Below, piece after piece: positions 26,657-34,900 of a DNA stretch of 64,000 bases (position 1 is the first letter of the stretch; every line of letters starts with the position of its first letter). This DNA comes from Novacetimonas pomaceti. GTDB taxonomy: Bacteria > Pseudomonadota > Alphaproteobacteria > Acetobacterales > Acetobacteraceae. Both the position numbers and the translations under genes were made by a program. The stretch lies in NCBI RefSeq assembly GCF_003207955.1, contig NZ_NOXG01000005.1:62001-126000 (forward strand), read 5' to 3'. The notes under the pieces were generated by a model. The model did not search any database, was not told where the DNA came from, and was given only the letters and a program-made list of their open reading frames with translations.

Positions 26657-27249
26657 CGGGATGGGCCTTGCAATCGGGCGATGGTACGGCTGATGAGGAA
26701 GATGGTCAGGATAAAGCCCGCCAGACCCAGCCATTTCCATGTCCCCAGATGGGAAATCATGAACTGTCCGACACGCAGGGATACGACAAACAGCAGCGTT
26801 GTCCAGATCAGGGTCGCCAGGATCGCCGCGATGCAGAACAGGCCCAGCCGCGCGCGAAAGAAGCCGCAGGCGGTGTATAACGGCAGGCGCGCGCCGGGGA
26901 TGAACCTGCTGATGAAGACGATACGGAAAACGTTCCGATCGAACCAGTGGCCTTCATTTTCCACGTTGGGCAGGGTGACCCAGCGTCGCGCGGGCGGCCA
27001 GCAGGCCGCAAGATAGCCCATACCGTAAAGCCCGATATCCCCCACCACGATGCCGATATAAAGCGCGACGAGCGCCACCGGCAGATGCACATGCCCTGTC
27101 TGCACCTGCATGGCGGTTATGATGGTCGCTGCATCCTCCAGAATGAACGTGCCCACGATGATGGCCAGGGCCTGCAGCAGGGGCGACGCGCCTGCCGCCG
27201 CGAGGATGGAAGTCAGGGATAACGTCATCTCCGGACGGCTAACACGCAC
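26653..27249 (-). CDS. DedA/VTT family membrane protein
   Basis: This 198-residue integral membrane protein has the DedA pattern: FILEDAATIITAMQ, then GDIGLYGMGYLA, and the signature ISRFIPGARLPLYTACGFF. Several DedA proteins flip undecaprenyl phosphate or phosphatidylethanolamine across the membrane. The GTG at 27249 gives the listed start; the ATG at 27228 is the likely alternative. Its stop overlaps the start of the ATP-grasp gene. Confidence 0.85.
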   Translation of the reverse strand: MRVSRPEMTLSLTSILAAAGASPLLQALAIIVGTFILEDAATIITAMQVQTGHVHLPVALVALYIGIVVGDIGLYGMGYLAACWPPARRWVTLPNVENEGHWFDRNVFRIVFISRFIPGARLPLYTACGFFRARLGLFCIAAILATLIWTTLLFVVSLRVGQFMISHLGTWKWLGLAGFILTIFLISRTIARLQGPSR

Positions 27250-27555
27250 ACGGCAGGTAAAGGGGGATGAGCGCGATCAATAACTGACAAGCCTCTTTTT
27301 TCAACTCATGGTCCATGCGTGGACATACCCGCCACCGGGCGGGACCACACGGCATGCCGCAGGGCGGGGAGGGGGGAAAAACGATATCCCTGTCCCCGGG
27401 GGCCTGCTGTTGCGACCTTGTTGCATGCTTCCGCGACAGGAACAAACCCGAAGTTGTTACCCCGAAGTATCCTTTCATTTCCCCGTGGGACGGAAACGCC
27501 ACCGAATATGGCACCGAGGATTGAAACCACACCGCCACCGTGGCAGAGCATCGAC
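27250..27555. other. Divergent promoter gap (306 bases)
   Basis: No gene is supported. The gap separates the minus-strand DedA gene from the plus-strand murein transglycosylase and must carry both promoters. No clear operator palindrome was found. Confidence 0.5.
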
Positions 27556-28539
27556 ATGCTTGTCCGTCGCACATTCCTGCTCTCCGCCGCCACCCTGTCC
27601 GCCGGGGGGCTTGTATCTGGCCTGCGGGCGCGCACGGCCCACGCGCTTGATTATGCCACGTTCGTCGCAGGCGTGCGCAATGATGCGATTCGACAGGGAC
27701 TGGATGCCGGGATCGCGGCGCGGGCGCTTAATCTGTCCGTGCCCAACCCGAAGGTGCTGAAACTGGATCGCACGCAGCCGGAATTCCACCTTACATGGGC
27801 GCAGTATCGCCAGCGCGTCATCACGCCGCGCAAGGTTGCGGATGGACGCAGCGCCGTCACACTCCAGCGGCCCCTGCTTGACCAGGCACTGACGCGCTAC
27901 AACGTGGCGCAGGCCGCGATCGCCGGAATATGGGGGCTGGAATCCGCCTATGGCACGCGCATGGGGACGTTTGGCGTCATCGACGCGCTCTGCACGCTGG
28001 CCTATGACGGGCGACGGGCGAAATTCTTTCACGATGAACTGATGAAGGCGCTGCGCATCCTGGGAATGGGCGACATCACGCCCGAACAGATGATCGGCAG
28101 CTATGCCGGCGCGATGGGACAGCCCCAGTTCATGCCCAGCGCCTATCTCCGCTATGCCGTGGACATGGACGGGGACGGACGGCGTGACATCTGGCATTCC
28201 ACGGCCGACGTGTTCGGATCCATCGCCAGCTACCTTTCGCATTCCGGATGGGTCAGTGACGAACCGTGGGGGCAGGAAATCACGGTGCCCGACACGCTGC
28301 CGCTGGCACAGCTCGGGCGTGCGCATTTCCGGACATTGCGGGAATGGATGGACATGGGGGTCAGGCAGATCGACGGAAGCCCGTTCCCGCGCCCCGACAT
28401 GCGCGGCGCGGTGCTGCGCCCGGATGGAGCGGGGGGCGATTCCTTCATGGTCTATCGTAATTTTAACGCAATCCGGCGCTATAATCCCTCGGACTTCTAT
28501 GCACTGGCCGTAGGGCTTCTGGGTAACGAGATTACATGA
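27556..28539 (+). CDS. Lytic murein transglycosylase, MltB family
   Basis: This 327-residue protein has a twin-arginine-like or Sec signal (LVRRTFLLSAATLS, ending near AHA-LD) and one SLT_2 domain. The catalytic Glu is in GIWGLESAYG, and MGQPQFMPSAYLRYAVDMDGDGRRD is the family calcium-loop region. It cleaves the glycan strand of peptidoglycan to 1,6-anhydro ends. It overlaps the next gene by 4 bases and opens a seven-gene run. Confidence 0.92.
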   Translation: MLVRRTFLLSAATLSAGGLVSGLRARTAHALDYATFVAGVRNDAIRQGLDAGIAARALNLSVPNPKVLKLDRTQPEFHLTWAQYRQRVITPRKVADGRSAVTLQRPLLDQALTRYNVAQAAIAGIWGLESAYGTRMGTFGVIDALCTLAYDGRRAKFFHDELMKALRILGMGDITPEQMIGSYAGAMGQPQFMPSAYLRYAVDMDGDGRRDIWHSTADVFGSIASYLSHSGWVSDEPWGQEITVPDTLPLAQLGRAHFRTLREWMDMGVRQIDGSPFPRPDMRGAVLRPDGAGGDSFMVYRNFNAIRRYNPSDFYALAVGLLGNEIT

Positions 28540-29828
28540 CATCAGGACATACGCGTCTTCGCGCAGCGACACTTTCCACCGCCCCGCATGACGGGCGCCA
28601 CCCGACACGCCGCGCGATCCTCTGCGGGGCGGCCAGCCTGCTTGCGCTCCTGCCTGCAGGGCGGGGGGCGCTTGCGGCGCGGAAGCATCGCGCCGCCGCC
28701 GCAGCCCCCCCCGCCGCCGCGCCGGATGCGCCGCCGGGAACATATACCCCGGCCAACAGCCTGATCGGCCCGGTCGACACGCCGGCGCGGTGGGCATGCA
28801 TCGTCGATTACACGACGGGCGCGGTCCTGCTGGAAAAGGCGGCGGACGAGCGCATGCCGCCCTCGTCACTGACGAAGATGATGACAGCCTATGTCGTGTT
28901 CGGCATGCTGCGCGCCGGACGCCTGAAGCTGGACCAGTCCCTGACCGTCAGCGAAAAGGCATGGCGGATGCAGGGATCGAAGATGTTCGTCCCCCTGCAG
29001 GGATCGGTAATGGTGTCCGACCTGATCCAGGGCATGGTGATCCAGTCGGGTAACGATGCCTGCATCGTCCTTGCCGAAGGCGTCGCGGGGTCCGAAGACC
29101 AGTTCGTTTCCCTGATGAACGCGCAGGCCGCGCAGCTGGGCATGACCAACTCGCATTTCATGAACGCCACCGGCTGGCCCGCGGACGGGCATTACATGTC
29201 GGCGCGCGATGTCACGACCATCGCGATGCACCTGATTCATGATTTTCCGGAATATTATCATTTCTTTTCCGAAAAAAGCTTCCGTTACAACAAGATATCC
29301 CAGGAAAACCGCAATGCGCTGGTCGTGAAGGGCATTGCCGACGGCCTGAAGACAGGCCACACCGACGCAGGCGGATACGGCCTGTGCGCCAGTTCGGAAC
29401 GCGGGGGCAACCGTATCGTCATGGCGGTCAACGGGCTGCCATCAAGCAATGCGCGCGCGTTCGAAAGCGAACGGCTGCTGGAATGGGCATTCGTCAATTT
29501 TGAAAACGCCACGCTGATGCACAGCGGCGCGGTCATTGACAACGCGCCGGTATGGCTGGGCCGGGCCCCGACCGTGCCACTGGTCGCCACCCGCGACATC
29601 CTGCTGACATTGCCCCACGGGTGGCAGAATCGCGTCCATATCAGCCTGGATTACAAAAGCCCCATCCCCGCGCCGGTCACGGCCGGTCAACAGGTGGGCG
29701 AAGTCGTGATTTCCAATACGGGACTGGCCGACATCAGGGTGCCGGTCGTGGCCGGCGCGGACGTGGGCCGCCTGGGGCTGCTGGGACGGGCCTCCGCCGT
29801 GCTGGGACAGAAGCTGGGACATCACTGA
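28536..29828 (+). CDS. D-alanyl-D-alanine carboxypeptidase (PBP5/6 type)
   Basis: This 430-residue penicillin-binding protein trims the terminal D-Ala from peptidoglycan stem peptides. The three active-site motifs are SLTK (residues 111-114), SGN in IQSGNDACI, and KTG in LKTGHTDAGGYG. The N-terminus carries RRAILCGAASLLALLP as signal, then an Ala/Pro-rich linker. The C-terminal beta domain of PBP5 is present. It is coupled to the transglycosylase gene by ATGA. Confidence 0.95.
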   Translation: MTSGHTRLRAATLSTAPHDGRHPTRRAILCGAASLLALLPAGRGALAARKHRAAAAAPPAAAPDAPPGTYTPANSLIGPVDTPARWACIVDYTTGAVLLEKAADERMPPSSLTKMMTAYVVFGMLRAGRLKLDQSLTVSEKAWRMQGSKMFVPLQGSVMVSDLIQGMVIQSGNDACIVLAEGVAGSEDQFVSLMNAQAAQLGMTNSHFMNATGWPADGHYMSARDVTTIAMHLIHDFPEYYHFFSEKSFRYNKISQENRNALVVKGIADGLKTGHTDAGGYGLCASSERGGNRIVMAVNGLPSSNARAFESERLLEWAFVNFENATLMHSGAVIDNAPVWLGRAPTVPLVATRDILLTLPHGWQNRVHISLDYKSPIPAPVTAGQQVGEVVISNTGLADIRVPVVAGADVGRLGLLGRASAVLGQKLGHH

Positions 29829-29832
29829 ACGC

Positions 29833-30480
29833 ATGACGGGCTTATTCATCACGTTCGAAGGCGGCGAGGGGGCTGGCAAATCCACGCAGACGGCCCTGCT
29901 GGAACAGTACCTGCGCACGCGCCTGCCCGCGGACGCGATCATGCGCACGCGCGAACCGGGCGGGACGCCGGGGGCGGAGGCGCTGCGTGACTTCCTCCTG
30001 TTCGGTGGCCATGACCTGTCGCTGCGCGCCGAAACCCTGCTGCACTTTTCCGCGCGATACGATCACGTGGACCAGTTGATCCGCCCGGCGATGGCGGCGG
30101 GAAAGGTCGTCATCTCGGACCGTTTCACCGATTCCACCGCCGCCTATCAGGGATATGGACGCGGACAGGGCGATCCCGCGATCCTTGACCTTATCGAATC
30201 GCTGCGTGAACGCACGGGCATCAGCCCGGACCTGACATTCATCCTGACCGTCCCGCGCCCCGTGGCACTTGCGCGGTTGCGGGCGCGCGCCAACCGTCCC
30301 GATCGCTATGAAACCGCGAACGAGGCGTTTCATGCCCGCGTCGCGGAAGGTTTCATCGCCATTGCGAAGGCGGAACCCGAACGCTGCATCACGCTGGACG
30401 CGACACGGCCGGCCGAAATCATCGCGCGTGAAATCGCAGCCCACGTCGCGACCCGCCTGCCGCCATCGCAGGAAGCGTAA
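29833..30480 (+). CDS. tmk: Thymidylate kinase
   Basis: This 215-residue enzyme phosphorylates dTMP to dTDP. The P-loop is FEGGEGAGKSTQ at residues 5-16, the DR motif is in ISDRFTDSTAAYQGYGRG, and the substrate-binding TREPGGTPGAE is complete. It begins 4 bases after the carboxypeptidase stop and its stop shares one base with the holB start. Confidence 0.97.
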   Translation: MTGLFITFEGGEGAGKSTQTALLEQYLRTRLPADAIMRTREPGGTPGAEALRDFLLFGGHDLSLRAETLLHFSARYDHVDQLIRPAMAAGKVVISDRFTDSTAAYQGYGRGQGDPAILDLIESLRERTGISPDLTFILTVPRPVALARLRARANRPDRYETANEAFHARVAEGFIAIAKAEPERCITLDATRPAEIIAREIAAHVATRLPPSQEA

Positions 30481-31445
30481 TGACGGCCCCGCGCGAACGG
30501 ACGCAACTGCATGGGCACGAGGCCGCATGGCGGCAGTTCGAAAGCGTCATGCGCTCGGGACGGCTGCACCATGCCTGGCTTCTGACCGGCGCGGAAGGCA
30601 TCGGCAAGGCCACGATGGCCTTCATGATGGCCCGTGCCCTTCTGGACGCGCTGGACCATGACAGCCCGGTCGGGCGGCGTGTCAGCGCGGGCACCCATGC
30701 CGACCTTCTGGTGGTCGCGCGTGCCATGGACGAAAAGAACCATCGCCTGCGCCGCGAAATCGTCGGCGACGACGTGCGCCCGATCGGCGCGTTCCTGCGG
30801 CGCACGGCGGCGGAAGGGGGATGGCGCGTCGTGATCGTCGATGGCGCGGAATACATGAACCGCACTGCATCGAACGCCATCCTGAAAATCCTTGAGGAAC
30901 CGCCCAGGGGCGCGATACTGATCCTGACCTGCGCGGCACCGGGCCGGCTTCTGCCGACGATACGCAGCCGATGCCGGACGCTGGACCTTGGCCCGCTGCC
31001 ACCGCAGGCACTTCGTGACATCCTGCATGATGTCGTGGAGGAAGAGCAGCGGCACGATATCGCGAAAGTCATCCCGCTGGCCCATGGATCCGCGGGGCGC
31101 GCCCTGTCGCTGCTGCGCAGGAACGGGGTAAAACTCTCCGCGCTGGTGGACGAGGTGATGGCGGGCGGAACCGAGGACATGGATGCCTATCGTATCGCCG
31201 GCAGCATCGCGGAGGCGGAAAATGGCTTTTCGGTCTTTTTCGATCTGTTATGCGATGCCATATCGACAAGGACACGCGAACTTCTCCGCCAGCCACGGCA
31301 TGAGGGACCGGTCCGCGACCGCCGTCCCGAACACATGGCGCGGGTATGGCAGGATCTGGTCCGCCTGCGGGCAGAGACCGAAAATTTCAATCTGGATAAG
31401 CAGCAGGCGCTCCTGACGGCGCTTGCGCGGGTGAATGCAATATGA
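30480..31445 (+). CDS. holB: DNA polymerase III delta' subunit
   Basis: This 321-residue clamp-loader subunit has a degenerate P-loop (TGAEGIGKATMAF), the LKILEEPP helix and the arginine-finger SRC motif (IRSRCRTLDLGPL). The four zinc-binding Cys of E. coli delta' are not visible, as in many alphaproteobacteria. It lies between tmk and metG in a common alphaproteobacterial order, with overlaps at both ends. Confidence 0.93.
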   Translation: MTAPRERTQLHGHEAAWRQFESVMRSGRLHHAWLLTGAEGIGKATMAFMMARALLDALDHDSPVGRRVSAGTHADLLVVARAMDEKNHRLRREIVGDDVRPIGAFLRRTAAEGGWRVVIVDGAEYMNRTASNAILKILEEPPRGAILILTCAAPGRLLPTIRSRCRTLDLGPLPPQALRDILHDVVEEEQRHDIAKVIPLAHGSAGRALSLLRRNGVKLSALVDEVMAGGTEDMDAYRIAGSIAEAENGFSVFFDLLCDAISTRTRELLRQPRHEGPVRDRRPEHMARVWQDLVRLRAETENFNLDKQQALLTALARVNAI

Positions 31446-32983
31446 CACGGCGCTATTACGTCACGACACCGATCTATTATGTGAATGGGGCGCCCCATAT
31501 CGGCCACGCCTATACCTCCGTCGCGGCGGACGTCATCGCGCGTTTCAAGCGGCTGGCGGGATTTGACGTGTTCTTCCTGACCGGCACCGACGAACATGGG
31601 CAGAAGGTGGAACAGGCCGCGCAGGCCGCGGGCATGACCCCGATCGCCCTGGCCGACCGTGTCGCCGCGGATTTCCGCGACATGTATGATGCGATGGCCA
31701 TCTCCTACGATGATTTCATCCGCACGACTGAACCCCGCCATGCCGAAGGGGCCTCCGCCGTGTGGAAGAAGCTGGAGGAAAACGGCCATATCTATCTTGG
31801 CGCGTACGAAGGCTGGTACGCCCTGCGCGATGAATGCTTCTATCAGGAAGAGGAACTGGTAACCCGGCCTGACAGCACGCGCGTCGCCCCCACCGGCGCG
31901 CCGGTGGAATGGGTGAAGGAACCATCGTATTTCTTCCGCCTGTCCGGTTTCGCCGACCGGCTTCTGGAACTTTACGAAAAACATCCCGGCTTCGTGGAGC
32001 CTGCCTCCCGCCGGAACGAGGTCATCAGCTTCGTGCGCGGGGGCCTGCGTGACCTGTCCATCAGCCGGACCAGCTTCAACTGGGGCATTCCCGTGCCCGG
32101 CGACCCGAAACACGTGATGTATGTATGGGTCGATGCGCTGGCCAATTACCTGTCGGCCGTCGGATATCCCGACGAAAGCGCGCCGCGATGGGATTTCTGG
32201 CCCGCGAACCTGCATCTGGTGGGCAAGGACATCCTGCGCTTTCACGCCATCTACTGGCCCGCGCTGCTGATGGGGGCGGGACTGGCGCTGCCTGAACGCG
32301 TCTTCTCCCACGGGTGGTGGACCATCGAGGGCCAGAAGATGAGCAAGTCGCTGGGCAACGTGGTCGACCCGCGCGACCTGGTGAAGGAATTCGGCCTGGA
32401 TCCCATCCGTTTCTTCCTGATGCGTGAAATGCCGTTCGGCGGGGACAGCGACCTCAGCCGCAGGGCCATCATCACGCGCATGAATGTCGAACTTGCCAAC
32501 GACCTTGGCAACCTTGCCCAGCGCACCCTGTCGCAGATCGCGCGCAACTGTGGCGGCGTCCTGCCCGAACGTGGCGCCCACACGGCGGAGGATACGGCCC
32601 TTCTGGCGCAGGCCAGCCTGCTGCCGGAAATCATGGCAGGCCAGATCGACAGGCAGGCCCTGACGGACGCGCTGGAGGAAGTCTGGAAAGTCATCCGCGC
32701 CAGCAACGCCTATATCGACCATCAGGCCCCGTGGGCGCTGAAGAAGACCGACCCGCAGCGCATGGCCGACGTGCTGCGCGTCCTTGTCGATGGCCTGCGC
32801 GTCATCGCCACGGTCCTGCAGCCCTACATGCCGCAAAGCATGGATGCCATGCTGACCCAGCTGGGTGTGGAGGCCGGGGAACGCAGCTTCGCCGCGTTGG
32901 ATGTGCCCCTGCCGGCGGGCCGCGCGCTGCCCGCGCCCAAGGGAATCTTCCCCCGCTTTGTCGAGGCCGAAGCAACGCCATGA
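31442..32983 (+). CDS. metG: Methionyl-tRNA synthetase
   Basis: This 513-residue class I synthetase charges tRNA-Met. The HIGH motif is in NGAPHIGHAY near residue 15 and KMSKS is in GQKMSKSLGN near residue 300. It is the shorter form without the C-terminal tRNA-binding (EMAP-like) domain. It overlaps holB and tatD by 4 bases each. Confidence 0.97.
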   Translation: MTRRYYVTTPIYYVNGAPHIGHAYTSVAADVIARFKRLAGFDVFFLTGTDEHGQKVEQAAQAAGMTPIALADRVAADFRDMYDAMAISYDDFIRTTEPRHAEGASAVWKKLEENGHIYLGAYEGWYALRDECFYQEEELVTRPDSTRVAPTGAPVEWVKEPSYFFRLSGFADRLLELYEKHPGFVEPASRRNEVISFVRGGLRDLSISRTSFNWGIPVPGDPKHVMYVWVDALANYLSAVGYPDESAPRWDFWPANLHLVGKDILRFHAIYWPALLMGAGLALPERVFSHGWWTIEGQKMSKSLGNVVDPRDLVKEFGLDPIRFFLMREMPFGGDSDLSRRAIITRMNVELANDLGNLAQRTLSQIARNCGGVLPERGAHTAEDTALLAQASLLPEIMAGQIDRQALTDALEEVWKVIRASNAYIDHQAPWALKKTDPQRMADVLRVLVDGLRVIATVLQPYMPQSMDAMLTQLGVEAGERSFAALDVPLPAGRALPAPKGIFPRFVEAEATP

Positions 32984-33777
32984 CCCGGACGGACCTGACG
33001 GATTCACACTGCCATCTGGATCATTTCTCGGACGAGGAACTGCCTGATCTGCTGGCGCGCGCCCGCGATGCCGGGGTCGGGGGGCTTGTCACGATCGGCA
33101 CGCGCCTGTCGCGCGCGGCACAGCAGAAAAAGCTGGCCGCCCTCGATTCCCCGCAGGTGCGGGTATGGTGCACCATCGGCACCCATCCCGATCATGTCGA
33201 TGAAGCCCCCGTGCCAACGCCCGATGACATCATTGCGCAGACCCATGATGCCTGCGTCATCGGAATCGGGGAAAGCGGCCTTGATTACTTCCACGGCAAG
33301 CCGGAGATCCGGCCCCGCCAGCAGGAAAGCTTTCGCGCCCATATCGCCGCGGCACGGCAGACCGGCCTGCCGCTGGTCATCCACACGCGCGAGGCTGACG
33401 AGGACATGATCTCCATCCTGCGGCAGGAGACGGAAGAAAAGGGCGCCTTTCCCTTTCTGGTACACTGTTTTTCATCCGGCCCGGAACTGGCGCGGGCCGC
33501 GATCGAACTGGGTGGCTATATCAGCTTTTCAGGGATCGCGACCTTCAACCGTTCCGACGCGCTGAGGGCCATCGCGGTGGACATCCCGGCCGAACGTCTG
33601 CTGGTGGAAACGGATGCGCCTTTCCTTGCCCCCGTCCCAAAGCGGGGCAAGCGCAACGAACCCGGATATGTCGCCCACACGGCACAGCGCCTGGCGCAGG
33701 TGAGGCAGATGGACGATGACAGGTTCGCGGCGCTGACGACGGCCAATTTCCACCGCCTGTTCACCAAGGCGGCCTGA
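32980..33777 (+). CDS. TatD family metal-dependent hydrolase (YcfH-like)
   Basis: This 265-residue TIM-barrel hydrolase has the family metal motifs DSHCHLD at the N-terminus, GESGLDYF, and LLVETDAPFLAP. TatD proteins act as DNases or deacylases of D-aminoacyl products; the exact substrate is not fixed. The ATG overlaps the metG stop. The gene order metG-tatD-MBL is widely conserved. Confidence 0.93.
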   Translation: MTRTDLTDSHCHLDHFSDEELPDLLARARDAGVGGLVTIGTRLSRAAQQKKLAALDSPQVRVWCTIGTHPDHVDEAPVPTPDDIIAQTHDACVIGIGESGLDYFHGKPEIRPRQQESFRAHIAAARQTGLPLVIHTREADEDMISILRQETEEKGAFPFLVHCFSSGPELARAAIELGGYISFSGIATFNRSDALRAIAVDIPAERLLVETDAPFLAPVPKRGKRNEPGYVAHTAQRLAQVRQMDDDRFAALTTANFHRLFTKAA

Positions 33778-33780
33778 ACA

Positions 33781-34566
33781 ATGGAAATGACCATTCTGGG
33801 ATGCGGGGGATCGGCGGGCGTTCCCATGATCGGCGGACCCGACGGGGCAGGGGACTGGGGCGAATGCAATCCGCTGGAACCGCGCAATGCCCGTACCCGC
33901 TCCTCCGTCCTGCTGCGCGACGACAGGGGGCATGCGCTTCTGGTCGATACGGGACCGGACCTGCGCGCGCAGCTGCTGGCGCAGCGGATTTCGCGCGTCG
34001 ATGCGGTCATCTATACCCATGCCCATGCGGATCACATCGCGGGGCTTGATGAACTGCGGGCGATCAACCGCATCATGGGATGCCCGATTCCGGCCTATGC
34101 CACGCAGGATGTCATTGATGAACTCGTGATGCGCTTTGATTACGTGTTCCGCCCGTGGACGCCGCCATCCTTCTATCGTCCCGTCCTGGTCCCGCATGTC
34201 GTGACCCCCGGCGACGAGGTGGAGATCGCGGGCATGAAGGTCCGCATTTTCGAGCAGGTGCATGGCCGTACCCTGACACTTGGCCTTCGGGTCGGGCCGA
34301 TGGCCTACTGCACCGATGTCGCGGAACTTGATGAAACGGCGCTGGATATCCTGCGCGGGGTTGATACCTGGGTGGTCGGATGCTTCCAGCGCGCGACCCA
34401 TGTTTCCCACGGCTGGCTGGAACAGGTCCTGCGGTGGCGCGAACGCATACAGCCCCGCCGCACCGTCCTGACCCATATGGGCCCCGACATGGACTGGGAC
34501 TGGATGCAGGCGCATCTGCCACCGGGGGTTGAGGCCGCGCATGACGGACTGGTGCTGCGGACCTGA
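33781..34566 (+). CDS. MBL-fold metallohydrolase (PhnP-like)
   Basis: This 261-residue protein has the metallo-beta-lactamase motif THAHADH (about residue 80) and the start MEMTILGCGGSAGVPMIGG of the PhnP-like group. It is probably a phosphodiesterase for a small phosphate ester, since PhnP cleaves cyclic ribose phosphate. It ends the seven-gene run and lies 3 bases after tatD. Confidence 0.85.
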   Translation: MEMTILGCGGSAGVPMIGGPDGAGDWGECNPLEPRNARTRSSVLLRDDRGHALLVDTGPDLRAQLLAQRISRVDAVIYTHAHADHIAGLDELRAINRIMGCPIPAYATQDVIDELVMRFDYVFRPWTPPSFYRPVLVPHVVTPGDEVEIAGMKVRIFEQVHGRTLTLGLRVGPMAYCTDVAELDETALDILRGVDTWVVGCFQRATHVSHGWLEQVLRWRERIQPRRTVLTHMGPDMDWDWMQAHLPPGVEAAHDGLVLRT

Positions 34567-34641
34567 CGGCCGCATGACCGGGACCCTACCAATGCTTCAT
34601 CCTGAAAATTTAGGTTGAATCCCGCACATCCGGAGCGATAG

Positions 34642-34685
34642 CGTAAATGGACGGGCCGATCCGTGATCGGGACCCGCTGTTTACG
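34642..34685 (+). promoter_or_regulatory. Extended hairpin upstream of prkA
   Basis: Nested pairing is visible: CGTAAA with TTTACG at the base, CGGG with CCCG, and CCGATC with GATCGG around a 3-base loop. No T run follows, so it looks like a leader structure or operator rather than a terminator. Confidence 0.45.
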
Positions 34686-34712
34686 GGGTGACAAAATCAC
34701 TAGGTTATATCA

Positions 34713-34726
34713 GGGCAATATTGCCC
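34713..34726. promoter_or_regulatory. Perfect 14-base palindrome GGGCAATATTGCCC
   Basis: GGGCAAT-ATTGCCC is a perfect palindrome 175 bases before prkA and could be a dimeric regulator site. Confidence 0.4.
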
Positions 34727-34900
34727 GACCTCACGATACCACGCCCATGCAGGCGAAAGGTCGTGTCATCACCGCCAAACGTTAAAAAGACAGGTTGCCG
34801 GCCCCCCTTTGCATGCAGGGGACGGATTACAAGACAAGATACGACGAACGCTCATCCTGTGGTTCACCCCGAACCCTGCTGATTTCGGAGAAATCTGCTG

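Larger units (their letters stand above)
34567..34900. other. Leader/promoter region of the prkA operon (334 bases)
   Basis: No gene is supported. The region holds the extended hairpin at 34642-34685 and the palindrome at 34713-34726, listed separately. It may also carry the end of the preceding transcript. Confidence 0.5.

Noticed and set aside
31187..33007. Long minus-strand open frame of 606 codons opposite metG
   Set aside because: It is a GC-driven shadow: metG has all its synthetase motifs and the opposite frame shows no family motif.
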